This document shows, one piece after another, positions 16,886 to 24,831 of a DNA stretch of 64,000 nt; within the stretch, counting starts at the first letter, position 1, and each line of letters begins with the position of its first letter. The DNA comes from an uncultured Faecalibacterium sp. GTDB taxonomy: Bacteria > Bacillota > Clostridia > Oscillospirales > Ruminococcaceae. The position numbers were made by a program, and so were the translations under genes. Under the pieces are notes generated by a model, which saw nothing but the letters and a program-made list of their open reading frames with translations, ran no database searches and was not told where the DNA came from. The stretch spans positions 1-64,000 of the forward strand of contig CALFLK010000020.1 in the NCBI GenBank assembly GCA_937880095.1. The letters are read 5' to 3'.

Positions 16886-18199
16886 TTAAACGCTAGGAAA
16901 CTGGTTCTTATAACGCTTGCGAACTGCGCCATATTCCAGATGCGGCTCTCCACCGTTGACCGTATCCGCATCAATCACAACGCGAATGATGGTGGGATCG
17001 CTGGGAATCTTATACATGATAGGAATCAGCAGCTGCTCCATCACGCTGCGCAGACCACGCGCACCACTCTTGCGTTCCAGCGTCTTCGCTGCAACAGCGT
17101 GCAGTGCTGCATCGGTAAACTCCAGCTCCACGTTGTCCATGCCGAGCAATGCCTGATACTGGCGTACCACGCTGTTTTTCGGCTCTTTCAGGACACGCAC
17201 CAGTGCATCCTCATTTAGGTTCTGCAGAACGGTAACCACCGGCAGACGACCGATCAATTCCGGAATCAGACCGAACTTGACCAGATCGTGGGGCTCTACC
17301 TTGTCCAGCAGTGCCTTTTCGGAATCGCTGCGGGTATCCTTCAGCTGACTGCCGAAGCCCAGAGAGGAATTATCCGTACGGTGACGGATATGCTTCTCCA
17401 GACCGTCAAACGCACCACCACAGATGAACAGGATGTTGGTGGTGTCAATCTGAATGAACTCCTGCTGGGGATGCTTGCGTCCACCCTGAGGCGGAACGTT
17501 TGCAACGGTACCTTCCAGAATCTTCAGCAGAGCCTGCTGTACACCTTCACCGCCTACATCACGGGTGGTAGAGGGGTTTTCGCTCTTACGGGTAATCTTA
17601 TCGATTTCGTCGATATAGATAATACCAATCTGAGCACGCTCCACATCAAAGTCCGCAGCCTGAATCAACTTCAGCAGGATGTTTTCCACGTCCTCACCGA
17701 CATAACCAGCCTCGGTCAGTGTGGTAGCGTCTGCGATTGCAAACGGAACGCCCAGCATCTTTGCCAGCGTCTGTGCCAGCAAGGTCTTACCGACACCGGA
17801 GGGACCCAGCATCAGCACATTAGACTTCTGCAGCTCTACATCCGAACCCTTACCGCTCAGAATGCGCTTGTAGTGGTTATAGACCGCCACAGACAGCACT
17901 TTCTTTGCGTCGTCCTGACCAATTACATACTGATCCAGACCATTTTTGATTTCTTCCGGGGTCATGATATTCAGCTGCGGAACATGGCTGCCCGATTTAC
18001 GGGCAGAACCATTGCGACCAGCACGCGGAACTTCACCCTTCAGCTCGCCGTTTTCTTCCAGCAAAGAGTGGCACAAGGAAATGCACTCGTTGCAGATATT
18101 CACGCCGGGGCCGATAATCATGTGCTCAACTTCATCCTGACGCTTGCCGCAGAAACTGCAGACCATATTCTTTTCTTTGCCAGAATTGTTATTTGCCAT
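16886..18199 (-). CDS. clpX: ATP-dependent unfoldase ClpX
   Basis: ClpX is the AAA+ unfoldase that feeds substrates to ClpP. The N-terminal zinc-binding dimerisation domain has C14, C17, C36 and C39. Walker A is GPSGVGKT (132-139), with YIDEIDK as Walker B. LGFG in SSLGFGSQ matches the ClpP-docking IGF loop. The length (437) is normal. It lies 26 bases after clpP and ends in a strong terminator. Confidence 0.97.
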   Translation of the reverse strand: MANNNSGKEKNMVCSFCGKRQDEVEHMIIGPGVNICNECISLCHSLLEENGELKGEVPRAGRNGSARKSGSHVPQLNIMTPEEIKNGLDQYVIGQDDAKKVLSVAVYNHYKRILSGKGSDVELQKSNVLMLGPSGVGKTLLAQTLAKMLGVPFAIADATTLTEAGYVGEDVENILLKLIQAADFDVERAQIGIIYIDEIDKITRKSENPSTTRDVGGEGVQQALLKILEGTVANVPPQGGRKHPQQEFIQIDTTNILFICGGAFDGLEKHIRHRTDNSSLGFGSQLKDTRSDSEKALLDKVEPHDLVKFGLIPELIGRLPVVTVLQNLNEDALVRVLKEPKNSVVRQYQALLGMDNVELEFTDAALHAVAAKTLERKSGARGLRSVMEQLLIPIMYKIPSDPTIIRVVIDADTVNGGEPHLEYGAVRKRYKNQFPSV

Positions 18200-18225
18200 A
18201 TGTCATTCCCTTATTCTGTGGGCAC

Positions 18226-18810
18226 TCAACGGTGAGCGATCACATCGTCCACCAGGCCATATGCTTTTGCCTGCTCAGCGGAAAGGAAGTTATCGCGCTC
18301 GGTATCCTGACGGACCTGCTCGATTGCCTGACCGGTATACTCGCTCAGCAGCTGATTCAACTTTTCACGGGTTGCAATGATATGATCGGAATGGATCTTG
18401 ATATCACTTGCCTGACCCTGCAGACCCTGCATCAGGGGCTGGTGGATCATTACTTCCGCATTCGGCAATGCATAACGCTTGCCCTTGGTACCGCTTGCCA
18501 GCAGGAAAGCACCCATAGAAGCAGCCATGCCCATACAAATAGTGGAAACATCGCACTTAATATACTTCATCGTGTCATGGATGGCCATGCCGGCAGAAAT
18601 GCTGCCACCGGGGCTATTGATATACAAGCTGATATCCTTGTCCGGGTCCTGACCTTCCAGATACAGGAGCTGTGCAACGACCAGGCTTGCCGTAGCGTCA
18701 TTCACCTCGTCGCTGAGCACGATGATACGATCGTTCAACAGACGAGAAAAAATATCATAAGAACGTTCTCCACGCGGGGTCTGCTCGACCACGTAAGGGA
18801 CAAAACTCAT
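18226..18810 (-). CDS. clpP: ATP-dependent Clp protease proteolytic subunit
   Basis: ClpP forms the 14-subunit proteolytic barrel used by ClpX. The catalytic triad is visible as S98 (GMAASMG), H123 (MIHQP) and D173 (ERDNF). Starting at 18810 the protein is 194 residues, the family norm. That ATG has GGGAGGCG upstream, and an in-frame start 60 bases further out is rejected. It lies between tig and clpX, in the classic tig-clpP-clpX order, with a hairpin between tig and clpP. Confidence 0.97.
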   Translation of the reverse strand: MSFVPYVVEQTPRGERSYDIFSRLLNDRIIVLSDEVNDATASLVVAQLLYLEGQDPDKDISLYINSPGGSISAGMAIHDTMKYIKCDVSTICMGMAASMGAFLLASGTKGKRYALPNAEVMIHQPLMQGLQGQASDIKIHSDHIIATREKLNQLLSEYTGQAIEQVRQDTERDNFLSAEQAKAYGLVDDVIAHR

Positions 18811-18847
18811 ATTGTGTTCGCCTCCCAATAAAACAATTTCGTATATC

Positions 18848-18895
18848 TGAAAAATTGACCGATACGGCAACTTTTAAACCGTACCGGCCAATTTT
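18848..18895 (-). terminator. Hairpin between tig and clpP
   Basis: The arms 18851-18867 and 18879-18895 form 17 continuous pairs in minus-strand RNA, including two G-U pairs, with a U5 run after the stem. It probably ends most tig transcripts while letting some reach clpP-clpX. No strong separate clpP promoter is visible in the 40 bases left. Confidence 0.75.
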
Positions 18896-18919
18896 CACAA
18901 TCTTTTTTATGCGAAAGGA

Positions 18920-20218
18920 TTACTCTGCGTCAGCAGCCTTTTCGGTGACGTTTGCGTCAGCCTTCAGGAAGTCGATAGCCTTGTTCACAGCCAGATCCTT
19001 CTTCAGATCAGCAGCGTTGACCAGCTCCTTGACCTTATCCAGTTCCATCTTGTACTGGTCTGCCATCTCCTGCAGCTTAGCCTCGACTTCTTCATCAGAA
19101 GCAACGATGTTCTCAGCAGCAGCAACAGCCTCCAGAGCCAGACGGATCTTAACCTGCTTCTCAGCCTGAGGAGCAAATGCAGCACGGAACTGCTCAACGG
19201 ACTGACCCATGTAGTTCAGGTAGTCCTGGAACTTCAGACCCTGCTGCTCAACGCGGAATGCGAAGTCATTCAGCATCTCGTCCATACGCTCGTCGTACAT
19301 AGCCTGGGGGATATCACCCTCCATCTTCTCAACGACCATATCAACCAGGTCATTCTCCATCTCCAGCTCAGCCTGCTTGTCCAGAGTCTCCTGCTTGCCG
19401 ATGCGGATGGAATCCTTCAGAGCGTCCAGAGTGTCGTACTCGGAAACGTCCTTTGCGAACTCGTCGTCCAGAACGGGCAGCTCGATGTACTTGACTTCGT
19501 GCAGCTTGATCTTAAAGACAGCAGCCTTGCCAGCCAGCTCTTCTGCCTGGTACTCGGTGGGGAAAGTGACGTTTACGTCGAATTCCTCGCCTGCGGTGTG
19601 ACCAACACACTGATCCTCGAAACCGGGGATGAAGGAGTTGCTGCCCAGCTTCAGGTCATAGTGCTCAGCCTTGCCGCCCTCGAAAGCGATACCGTCAACG
19701 AAGCCCTCGAAGTCGATATCAACGATATCGCCGTTCTCGGAAGCGCCCTCACGGGTGCACTCGCGACCATTGCGCTCCTGCATCTGCTTCAGCTCTGCTT
19801 CAACGTCCTCGTCGGAAACCTTGGTGACCTTCTTCTCGACGTTCAGGCCCTTGTAGTCAGCAACCTTAACGACGGGCACAACAGCAACCTTAACGGTCAG
19901 GGTTGCGCCTTCTTCAGCGTTCATGGTCTCAACGTTGACCTCAGGACGGCCAACAACCTCGATGCCAGCTTCCTTGACAGCTGCCTCGTACTCTGCGGGG
20001 AACAGATCGTTCAGTGCATCGTACAGGAAGATGTCAGCGCCGTACATCTTTTCAATCAGGTGGCGGGGAGCCTTGCCCTTACGGAAGCCCTGAATAGAAT
20101 ACTTCTTTCCGTCGCGCTTAAAAACGTCGGCAGCAGCCTTGTTCAGGACCTCTGCATCGACAGAAAACTGCAGTTCAACCATGCTCTTTTCGAGCTTTTC
20201 ACATTTGATGAGTTTCAT
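18920..20218 (-). CDS. tig: Trigger factor chaperone
   Basis: Trigger factor binds ribosomes at the exit tunnel and folds nascent chains. The ribosome-binding signature GFRKGKAPR lies in the N-terminal domain. An FKBP-type prolyl isomerase domain (about 150-245) and a helical C-terminal chaperone domain follow, for 432 residues in all. The ATG at 20218 has GGAGG upstream, and a start 18 bases earlier would swallow that site. Its codon use is strongly biased, as expected of a highly expressed gene. Confidence 0.97.
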   Translation of the reverse strand: MKLIKCEKLEKSMVELQFSVDAEVLNKAAADVFKRDGKKYSIQGFRKGKAPRHLIEKMYGADIFLYDALNDLFPAEYEAAVKEAGIEVVGRPEVNVETMNAEEGATLTVKVAVVPVVKVADYKGLNVEKKVTKVSDEDVEAELKQMQERNGRECTREGASENGDIVDIDFEGFVDGIAFEGGKAEHYDLKLGSNSFIPGFEDQCVGHTAGEEFDVNVTFPTEYQAEELAGKAAVFKIKLHEVKYIELPVLDDEFAKDVSEYDTLDALKDSIRIGKQETLDKQAELEMENDLVDMVVEKMEGDIPQAMYDERMDEMLNDFAFRVEQQGLKFQDYLNYMGQSVEQFRAAFAPQAEKQVKIRLALEAVAAAENIVASDEEVEAKLQEMADQYKMELDKVKELVNAADLKKDLAVNKAIDFLKADANVTEKAADAE

Positions 20219-20250
20219 TGTTTTTCCTCCACTCAAAGAAAATTCAATTT

Positions 20251-20279
20251 ATTATAGCACTTATGGCAAATAATTGCCA
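20251..20279 (-). promoter_or_regulatory. Promoter for tig with an overlapping inverted repeat
   Basis: TGCTATAAT on the minus strand is an extended -10 (TATAAT at 20256-20251). No good -35 is present. Instead TGGCAAATAATTGCCA, a perfect inverted repeat (20264-20279), covers the -35 zone, as an operator would. Confidence 0.55.
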
Positions 20280-20310
20280 GTGCATTTTTACTTTTCTACC
20301 TGTAAAACAG

Positions 20311-20994
20311 TTATTTTTCCACACAATAAGGGCAAAAGCCCAGTCCATCGGCGCTAATCAGCTTATAGCGAATGCCGTCCACATCGCCTTGCACAGCAAA
20401 ACGCAGAGAGTTTCCATGCAGATGGCCGTAGAAGCAACGCTTCACTCCATATGTTTTCAACGTCTCGATGACTTCCGGCGCACCGGTACCCGGATAGACC
20501 GGCGGATAATGCAAAAACACCAGCTTTTCCCGGTCCCCCGCGGACTCCAGACTCATTTTCAGACGACCGATTTCACGGTTCATCACCTTTTCGTCATGGG
20601 GTTCACCGGGATCAAACAACCAGCTGCGTGTGCCGCAGATGGCATAGCCCTCTACCTCATAGAAATTGTTGTGCAGGATGTGCAGGGTATCAAAATGATT
20701 TTCTTCCAGAAAATGATTCATTTTATTCAGGGTCGTCCACCAGTAATCATGGTTGCCCTTCAAAAGAATTTTCTGACCCGGCAGGGCATTCAAGAAAGCA
20801 AAATCTTTTTTGGTATCCTCCAGACGCATTGCCCAGCTGATATCACCTGCTAAAATCACAGTATCTTCCGGCTTGACCAGCTTGCGCCAGTTCTTTTCAA
20901 GGCGCGGAACATAATCGTTCCAGCCCGGGAATATATCCATCGGCTTGGCGGCACCTAAGGAAAGATGCGGGTCACCGATTGCGAAAATTGCCAT
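20311..20994 (-). CDS. Metallophosphoesterase
   Basis: This 227-residue calcineurin-like phosphoesterase has its metal-site motifs in order: GDPH (D8, H10), GDISW (D51), GNHDYWW (N81, H82), a mid-protein HYPP, and GHLHG near the C-terminus. The substrate is unknown. The short length and the tail CPYCVEK recall the YpbG/ser-thr phosphatase-like proteins common in clostridia. GGGAGG precedes the ATG. It lies upstream of tig with a 92-base gap. Confidence 0.88.
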   Translation of the reverse strand: MAIFAIGDPHLSLGAAKPMDIFPGWNDYVPRLEKNWRKLVKPEDTVILAGDISWAMRLEDTKKDFAFLNALPGQKILLKGNHDYWWTTLNKMNHFLEENHFDTLHILHNNFYEVEGYAICGTRSWLFDPGEPHDEKVMNREIGRLKMSLESAGDREKLVFLHYPPVYPGTGAPEVIETLKTYGVKRCFYGHLHGNSLRFAVQGDVDGIRYKLISADGLGFCPYCVEK

Positions 20995-21127
20995 GTAAAT
21001 CCTCCCGGTCTTTTATTTTGAAAGTCCGTTATTTTGAAGTTCTGAAAATGCGCATTTTGCGTATCACAGAAGCTACCGTAACTAAAATACAATATTCAAG
21101 CAAAAAATGCAATCGAAAACCGTAGTT

Positions 21128-21502
21128 TTAGTAAGGATTTTCCATATCACAAAACGCATTCGGGATACAATGCACCCTCCAGCCAGTTTCGAAACGAGTA
21201 ATTTCTACCACATCAAAGCGGATCGGTGCATCCAAAAGTGCTTTTGCCTGCAAAAATTGTTTTGCTGCAAGCAGGATTCGCCTTTGCTTTGCAGGGGTAA
21301 CGGCTTCTGCAGGAGTACCTAACTGCCGACCCGCCCGTGTTTTGACTTCGCAAATGACGATTTGTTCCTGCTTTTGCAGAATCAAATCCAATTCACCCTG
21401 ACGGGTGCGGTAGTTATGTGCAAGCAGTTGGTAGCCTCGATCCAAATAGTACTTTGCAGCAACTGCTTCCCCTTTACGACCGACTTCCCCGCTATCCATC
21501 AC
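21128..21502 (-). CDS. yraN: UPF0102/YraN-family nuclease-like protein
   Basis: This 124-residue protein has a PD-(D/E)XK-like site: E37 and D39 (GELDLIL) with E52 and K54 (CEVKTR). It resembles Holliday-junction resolvase folds, but no activity is proven for the family. ATGA overlap with rnhB (4 bases) shows translational coupling, and the rnhB-yraN pairing is widespread. Confidence 0.92.
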   Translation of the reverse strand: MMDSGEVGRKGEAVAAKYYLDRGYQLLAHNYRTRQGELDLILQKQEQIVICEVKTRAGRQLGTPAEAVTPAKQRRILLAAKQFLQAKALLDAPIRFDVVEITRFETGWRVHCIPNAFCDMENPY

Positions 21503-22140
21503 TTTTCTTCCGGATGCCAGTAACCCAGCTTTTTTAAGAAACTGCGGCGATAGAACGGCTGGATGCCATACTTTTCGATCATTTCATAATGCAGTTTAGT
21601 ACCGTAGCCTTTATGCTTCGCCAACTGATACTCCGGATACTGCTTATCCAGCTCCAACATATAATGATCTCGACTGACCTTTGCCAGAATAGAAGCTGCC
21701 GCAATGCTGGCGCTGTTTGCATCGCCCTTGACCAAACTCTGACAAGGAACGCAAACATCCGGCGGACAGCGGTTGCCATCAATCAAAGCCAGATTCGGAA
21801 CGATTTCCAGACCTTCGATTGCCTGTTTCATACCGTCCATGGTTGCCCACAGAATGTTCTTTTCGTCAATTTCTGCCGGAGAGATAAACACAATATTGTA
21901 TGCCAGCGCCTTCTGCTTGATTTCTTCAAACAGCACTTCCCGCTTTTTCTCGGAAAACTTTTTAGAATCATTTACCCCGGTAATGGGATTTTCCGGGTCA
22001 AGGATACAGGCAGCAACGCATACCGGCCCACAAAGCGGTCCACGACCTGCTTCATCCACACCGGCAAAACAGCCGTATTCTGCACGCAGCTGGGCATCAT
22101 AGGCATAGAGATCGACTTTTTCTTTTGTTTTTTCGCTCAT
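21499..22140 (-). CDS. rnhB: Ribonuclease HII
   Basis: RNase HII removes ribonucleotides and RNA primers from DNA-RNA hybrids. The active-site block GVDEAGRGPLCGP (27-39) has D29 and E30. The other acidic residues lie in LIDGNRCP and KVSRDHYM. An extra N-terminal 25 residues match clostridial forms. It overlaps rbgA upstream and yraN downstream by 4 bases each. Confidence 0.96.
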   Translation of the reverse strand: MSEKTKEKVDLYAYDAQLRAEYGCFAGVDEAGRGPLCGPVCVAACILDPENPITGVNDSKKFSEKKREVLFEEIKQKALAYNIVFISPAEIDEKNILWATMDGMKQAIEGLEIVPNLALIDGNRCPPDVCVPCQSLVKGDANSASIAAASILAKVSRDHYMLELDKQYPEYQLAKHKGYGTKLHYEMIEKYGIQPFYRRSFLKKLGYWHPEEK

Positions 22141-23057
22141 TCCAGATCGTCCTCGTCATCCCAATCATCCAGATCATCATGCGTGGGGGGAATCTCCAGA
22201 GAGATACGACCCCACTTGGATGCACGGAATTCATCCAGAATCATAATAGCAGCACGCTCGGTATTGACCTCACCACCACTGATGAGCATACCACGCTTAC
22301 GACCGATACACTCCAGCAGCTCATACGGCGGCAATGCCAGCTCTTCCTGATTCAGCTTGAAACGCTCAGCAACCTTCTGCGGGTAGTGCATACGCACTTC
22401 ATCCAGCAGGTTCATGGAAAGCTCTTCGATGTCCAGAATATCGTCTTTGATGGAACCGATAAATGCCAGATTCGATGCGATATGGCGGTTATCGAAACGC
22501 TTCCACAGAACACCAGGCATATCCAGCAGGTCATACTTACCTGCGCTGACCCACTGCTTGCCTACCGTAACACCGGGGCGGTCTGCGGTTTTTGCACGAG
22601 CAGAACCCGCAAAAGTGTTAATAAAGGTAGACTTGCCCACGTTGGGAATACCGCACAGCATCAAAGCCAGTTTTGCACCGACCATGCCCTTGCGTTCACG
22701 CTTTGCCATCAGAGCAGAAAGCTCTTTGTCGATTGCAGACTTAACCGCAGCAGCTCCACCCTTCTGGCGTGCATTGATAGCAACGCAGCCCGCATCTGCC
22801 GCATGGAAATAATCGATCCAGCGTGCTGTGATGGACGGGTCAGCCAAATCAGCTTTGTTCAGCACATACAAGCGCGGTTTACGAGCCACGATGCGCTCAA
22901 TTTCAGGGTTCAGGCTGGAAAGCGGAATACGCGCATCCAGCAGAACCAGACAGGCGTCCACGTTTTTGATTTCCTGCTCCATCAGGCGCAGAGTCTTTGC
23001 CATGTGGCCGGGGAACCACTGAATATTGTACTGATTCGAATTTTTGATTTCTTTCAT
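22137..23057 (-). CDS. rbgA: Ribosome biogenesis GTPase RbgA/YlqF
   Basis: RbgA is a circularly permuted GTPase needed for late 50S assembly. The motif order is permuted: NKADLAD (G4) precedes GIPNVGKST (G1) and DMPGVLW (G3). The opening block NIQWFPGHMAKT is diagnostic. The acidic C-terminal end (DDLDDWDDEDD) is unusual in composition but common in this lineage. GGGGAGG precedes the ATG, which overlaps the lepB stop. Confidence 0.96.
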   Translation of the reverse strand: MKEIKNSNQYNIQWFPGHMAKTLRLMEQEIKNVDACLVLLDARIPLSSLNPEIERIVARKPRLYVLNKADLADPSITARWIDYFHAADAGCVAINARQKGGAAAVKSAIDKELSALMAKRERKGMVGAKLALMLCGIPNVGKSTFINTFAGSARAKTADRPGVTVGKQWVSAGKYDLLDMPGVLWKRFDNRHIASNLAFIGSIKDDILDIEELSMNLLDEVRMHYPQKVAERFKLNQEELALPPYELLECIGRKRGMLISGGEVNTERAAIMILDEFRASKWGRISLEIPPTHDDLDDWDDEDDLE

Positions 23058-23605
23058 TGAATCCTCCCCATTTTGTCAAAAGGAGACAGACGGAAAATGG
23101 CCTTGCCCAGAATATCGCGCCGATCCAAGCAGCCAATATCCGAGTTACGGCTATCTTCCGAATAATTCCGGTTATCGCCCATTACGAAAATCTGATTTTC
23201 TTCCAGCGTGATGGGAAACTCGATATCACCCGCACGGTTGGTGCGCTCTGCGATATATGGCTCGTTCAAAACCTCACCGTTTACAGAAACATCACCCGTA
23301 GCGAAGTTGATATCCACGGTATCTCCTTCCATTGCGATGACACGTTTGACCAAAGGTTTACCATAATCAATGTATCCATCCACAATCACGATATCTCCGC
23401 GCTGCGGTTTATAATTGATAGACTGCACCAATAGTCTGTCACCATTTGTCAGTGTAGGCACCATAGAACTTCCGCTGACCAGAATCACACGGAACAAAAA
23501 GGAAAAAATCACGGCGACAATAACCCAGCCCATGACCAGGGCTTCGCACCATTCCAAAAAGGAAAGCTGGCGTTTTTTCTTTTTTTCAGCCGATGTATCG
23601 TTCAA
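23054..23605 (-). CDS. lepB: Signal peptidase I
   Basis: This enzyme cleaves signal peptides of exported proteins at the outer face of the membrane. A single N-terminal helix (about 24-43) is followed by the catalytic S47 (SGSSMVPT) and K87 (VKRVIAMEGD), then GDNRNYSEDSRNSD. The TTG start is supported by AAGAGGTG 8 bases upstream, and the next Met is inside the membrane helix. It begins the overlapping lepB-rbgA-rnhB-yraN unit, placed after the rplS terminator. Confidence 0.95.
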   Translation of the reverse strand: MNDTSAEKKKKRQLSFLEWCEALVMGWVIVAVIFSFLFRVILVSGSSMVPTLTNGDRLLVQSINYKPQRGDIVIVDGYIDYGKPLVKRVIAMEGDTVDINFATGDVSVNGEVLNEPYIAERTNRAGDIEFPITLEENQIFVMGDNRNYSEDSRNSDIGCLDRRDILGKAIFRLSPFDKMGRIQ

Positions 23606-23632
23606 AATACAGGCACCTCTTTTCAGATAAAG

Positions 23633-23659
23633 AAAAAAGGGACAACAAGTTGTCCCTTT
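23633..23659 (-). terminator. Intrinsic terminator after rplS
   Basis: AAAGGGACAAC (23636-23646) and GTTGTCCCTTT (23649-23659) form a perfect 11-base stem with a two-base spacer. On the minus strand it ends in TTTTTT. Reading on into lepB would need read-through or a promoter I cannot see. Confidence 0.88.
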
Positions 23660-23674
23660 CCTCTGTTCGGTTTA

Positions 23675-24016
23675 TCAGATATCGCTCTTGACCTTAGCAG
23701 CCTTACCAGTGCGCTCACGCAGGTAGAACAGCTTAGCACGGCGAACCTTACCCTTGCGGATAACGGTTACGTTCTCAACAAAGGGGCTGTTGATGGGGAA
23801 CACACGCTCCACGCCAACACCGTATGCCTTGCGGCGAACGGTAAAGGTCTCAGCAACACCACCGTGGCGCTTTGCGATGACAGTGCCCTCGAAAGCCTGG
23901 ATACGAGTGCGCTCGCCTTCCTTGATGCGAACGTCAACGCGAACGGTATCGCCAACGTTGAACTTGGGCTGCTCAGCCTTGACGCAGCCGTCGGAAATCA
24001 TTTTCAATGCGTCCAT
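23675..24016 (-). CDS. rplS: 50S ribosomal protein L19
   Basis: L19 lies at the interface of the 50S and 30S subunits. The 113-residue sequence carries FNVGDTVRVDV, TFTVRRKAYGVGVERVFPI and RAKLFYLRERTGK. The ATG at 24016 is preferred because the ATG 15 bases upstream is itself part of the GGAGG ribosome site. A promoter and a structured leader lie upstream. Confidence 0.97.
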   Translation of the reverse strand: MDALKMISDGCVKAEQPKFNVGDTVRVDVRIKEGERTRIQAFEGTVIAKRHGGVAETFTVRRKAYGVGVERVFPINSPFVENVTVIRKGKVRRAKLFYLRERTGKAAKVKSDI

Positions 24017-24127
24017 TTGATAATCCTCCATTTGTTTTTAGACGTTCGTACACGATAAATCGTCAGAGGACCGCCCGTTTAATGTCTTCTACATTAACCC
24101 CGCTGTGGTATCAGCGGACACTAACGC
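24017..24127 (-). promoter_or_regulatory. Structured leader of rplS
   Basis: The predicted 5' leader contains three short hairpins in a row: CCGCTG/CAGCGG (24100-24117), TTAATGT/ACATTAA (24079-24097) and ACGAT/ATCGT (24052-24063). L19 leaders are known autoregulatory elements in Firmicutes. Whether this one matches that family was not tested. Confidence 0.5.
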
Positions 24128-24133
24128 TCAATT

Positions 24134-24162
24134 ATTCTAGCACAGGATGCTAGAAAAAGCAA
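24134..24162 (-). promoter_or_regulatory. Promoter for rplS
   Basis: On the minus strand TTGCTT and TAGAAT are 17 bases apart, with TGC directly before the -10 (extended -10). The start of transcription would be near 24127. Confidence 0.8.
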
Positions 24163-24189
24163 GCACATTTTCGTTATTTTTCCAAAAAA

Positions 24190-24831
24190 TCAGAATGCTT
24201 CACCGTTCTCATCCACCAGACCGGTGCGCAGAACTTCTGCATCCGAAGCAGGCAGACCAAACTGCATATCCAGATAGCCTGTCAGCAGCGAAGGATTCAC
24301 ATTCATACTACCGGATGCGGGCAAACGCAGACGGAACACCACCTTATCCCCTTCCGTTTCATACGGCAGTGTGGGGATGATTTCTTTCAGGTCGATGGTC
24401 TTGGTAGCGCGCTTGGATTTCTTTTCCACCAAAGCCTGCTCAGCGGCATTATACGCATCCAGCATTGCTGCACCAGCAGCATCGTAGCGAATGGTGTAAT
24501 CTGCAAACGCAATGCTGTCTGCTTTTTTGTCTACCGGAGCAACCTTATATACATGGATGCCGGTGGGCATGATAGCATTTAGCTTTTCCATCCATACGGA
24601 GAAATCTGCGTTGTCATCTTCGGTTTTCACGTCGACGCTTTCGCACAGGCTCTCCTGACCCAAGGGCAGCGGACAGGAAAATGTCATATAAATATGCGGG
24701 TTGAAACCCATGGTGTACCAAACCGACAGACCGCTGCGCTTCAGAACGCGCTGCATCACACGCTGCATATCCAGCAAAGAAATATAGGATGCCTCACCGG
24801 TCTTTTCAAATCGAATTCTTACTGTAGTCAA
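24190..24831 (-). CDS. TIGR03936 family protein (DUF2344), radical-SAM partner
   Basis: DUF2344 proteins accompany or are fused to the TIGR03960 radical-SAM protein. Their function is unknown, though RNA or tRNA modification is often suggested. Family blocks are VRIRFEKTGEASYISLLD, GFNPHIYMTFSCPLPLG and EIIPTLPYET. The TTG start at 24831 has GGGAGG 8 bases upstream. The start overlaps the radical-SAM gene by 26 bases, so the two proteins are coupled but not fused. Confidence 0.9.
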   Translation of the reverse strand: MTTVRIRFEKTGEASYISLLDMQRVMQRVLKRSGLSVWYTMGFNPHIYMTFSCPLPLGQESLCESVDVKTEDDNADFSVWMEKLNAIMPTGIHVYKVAPVDKKADSIAFADYTIRYDAAGAAMLDAYNAAEQALVEKKSKRATKTIDLKEIIPTLPYETEGDKVVFRLRLPASGSMNVNPSLLTGYLDMQFGLPASDAEVLRTGLVDENGEAF

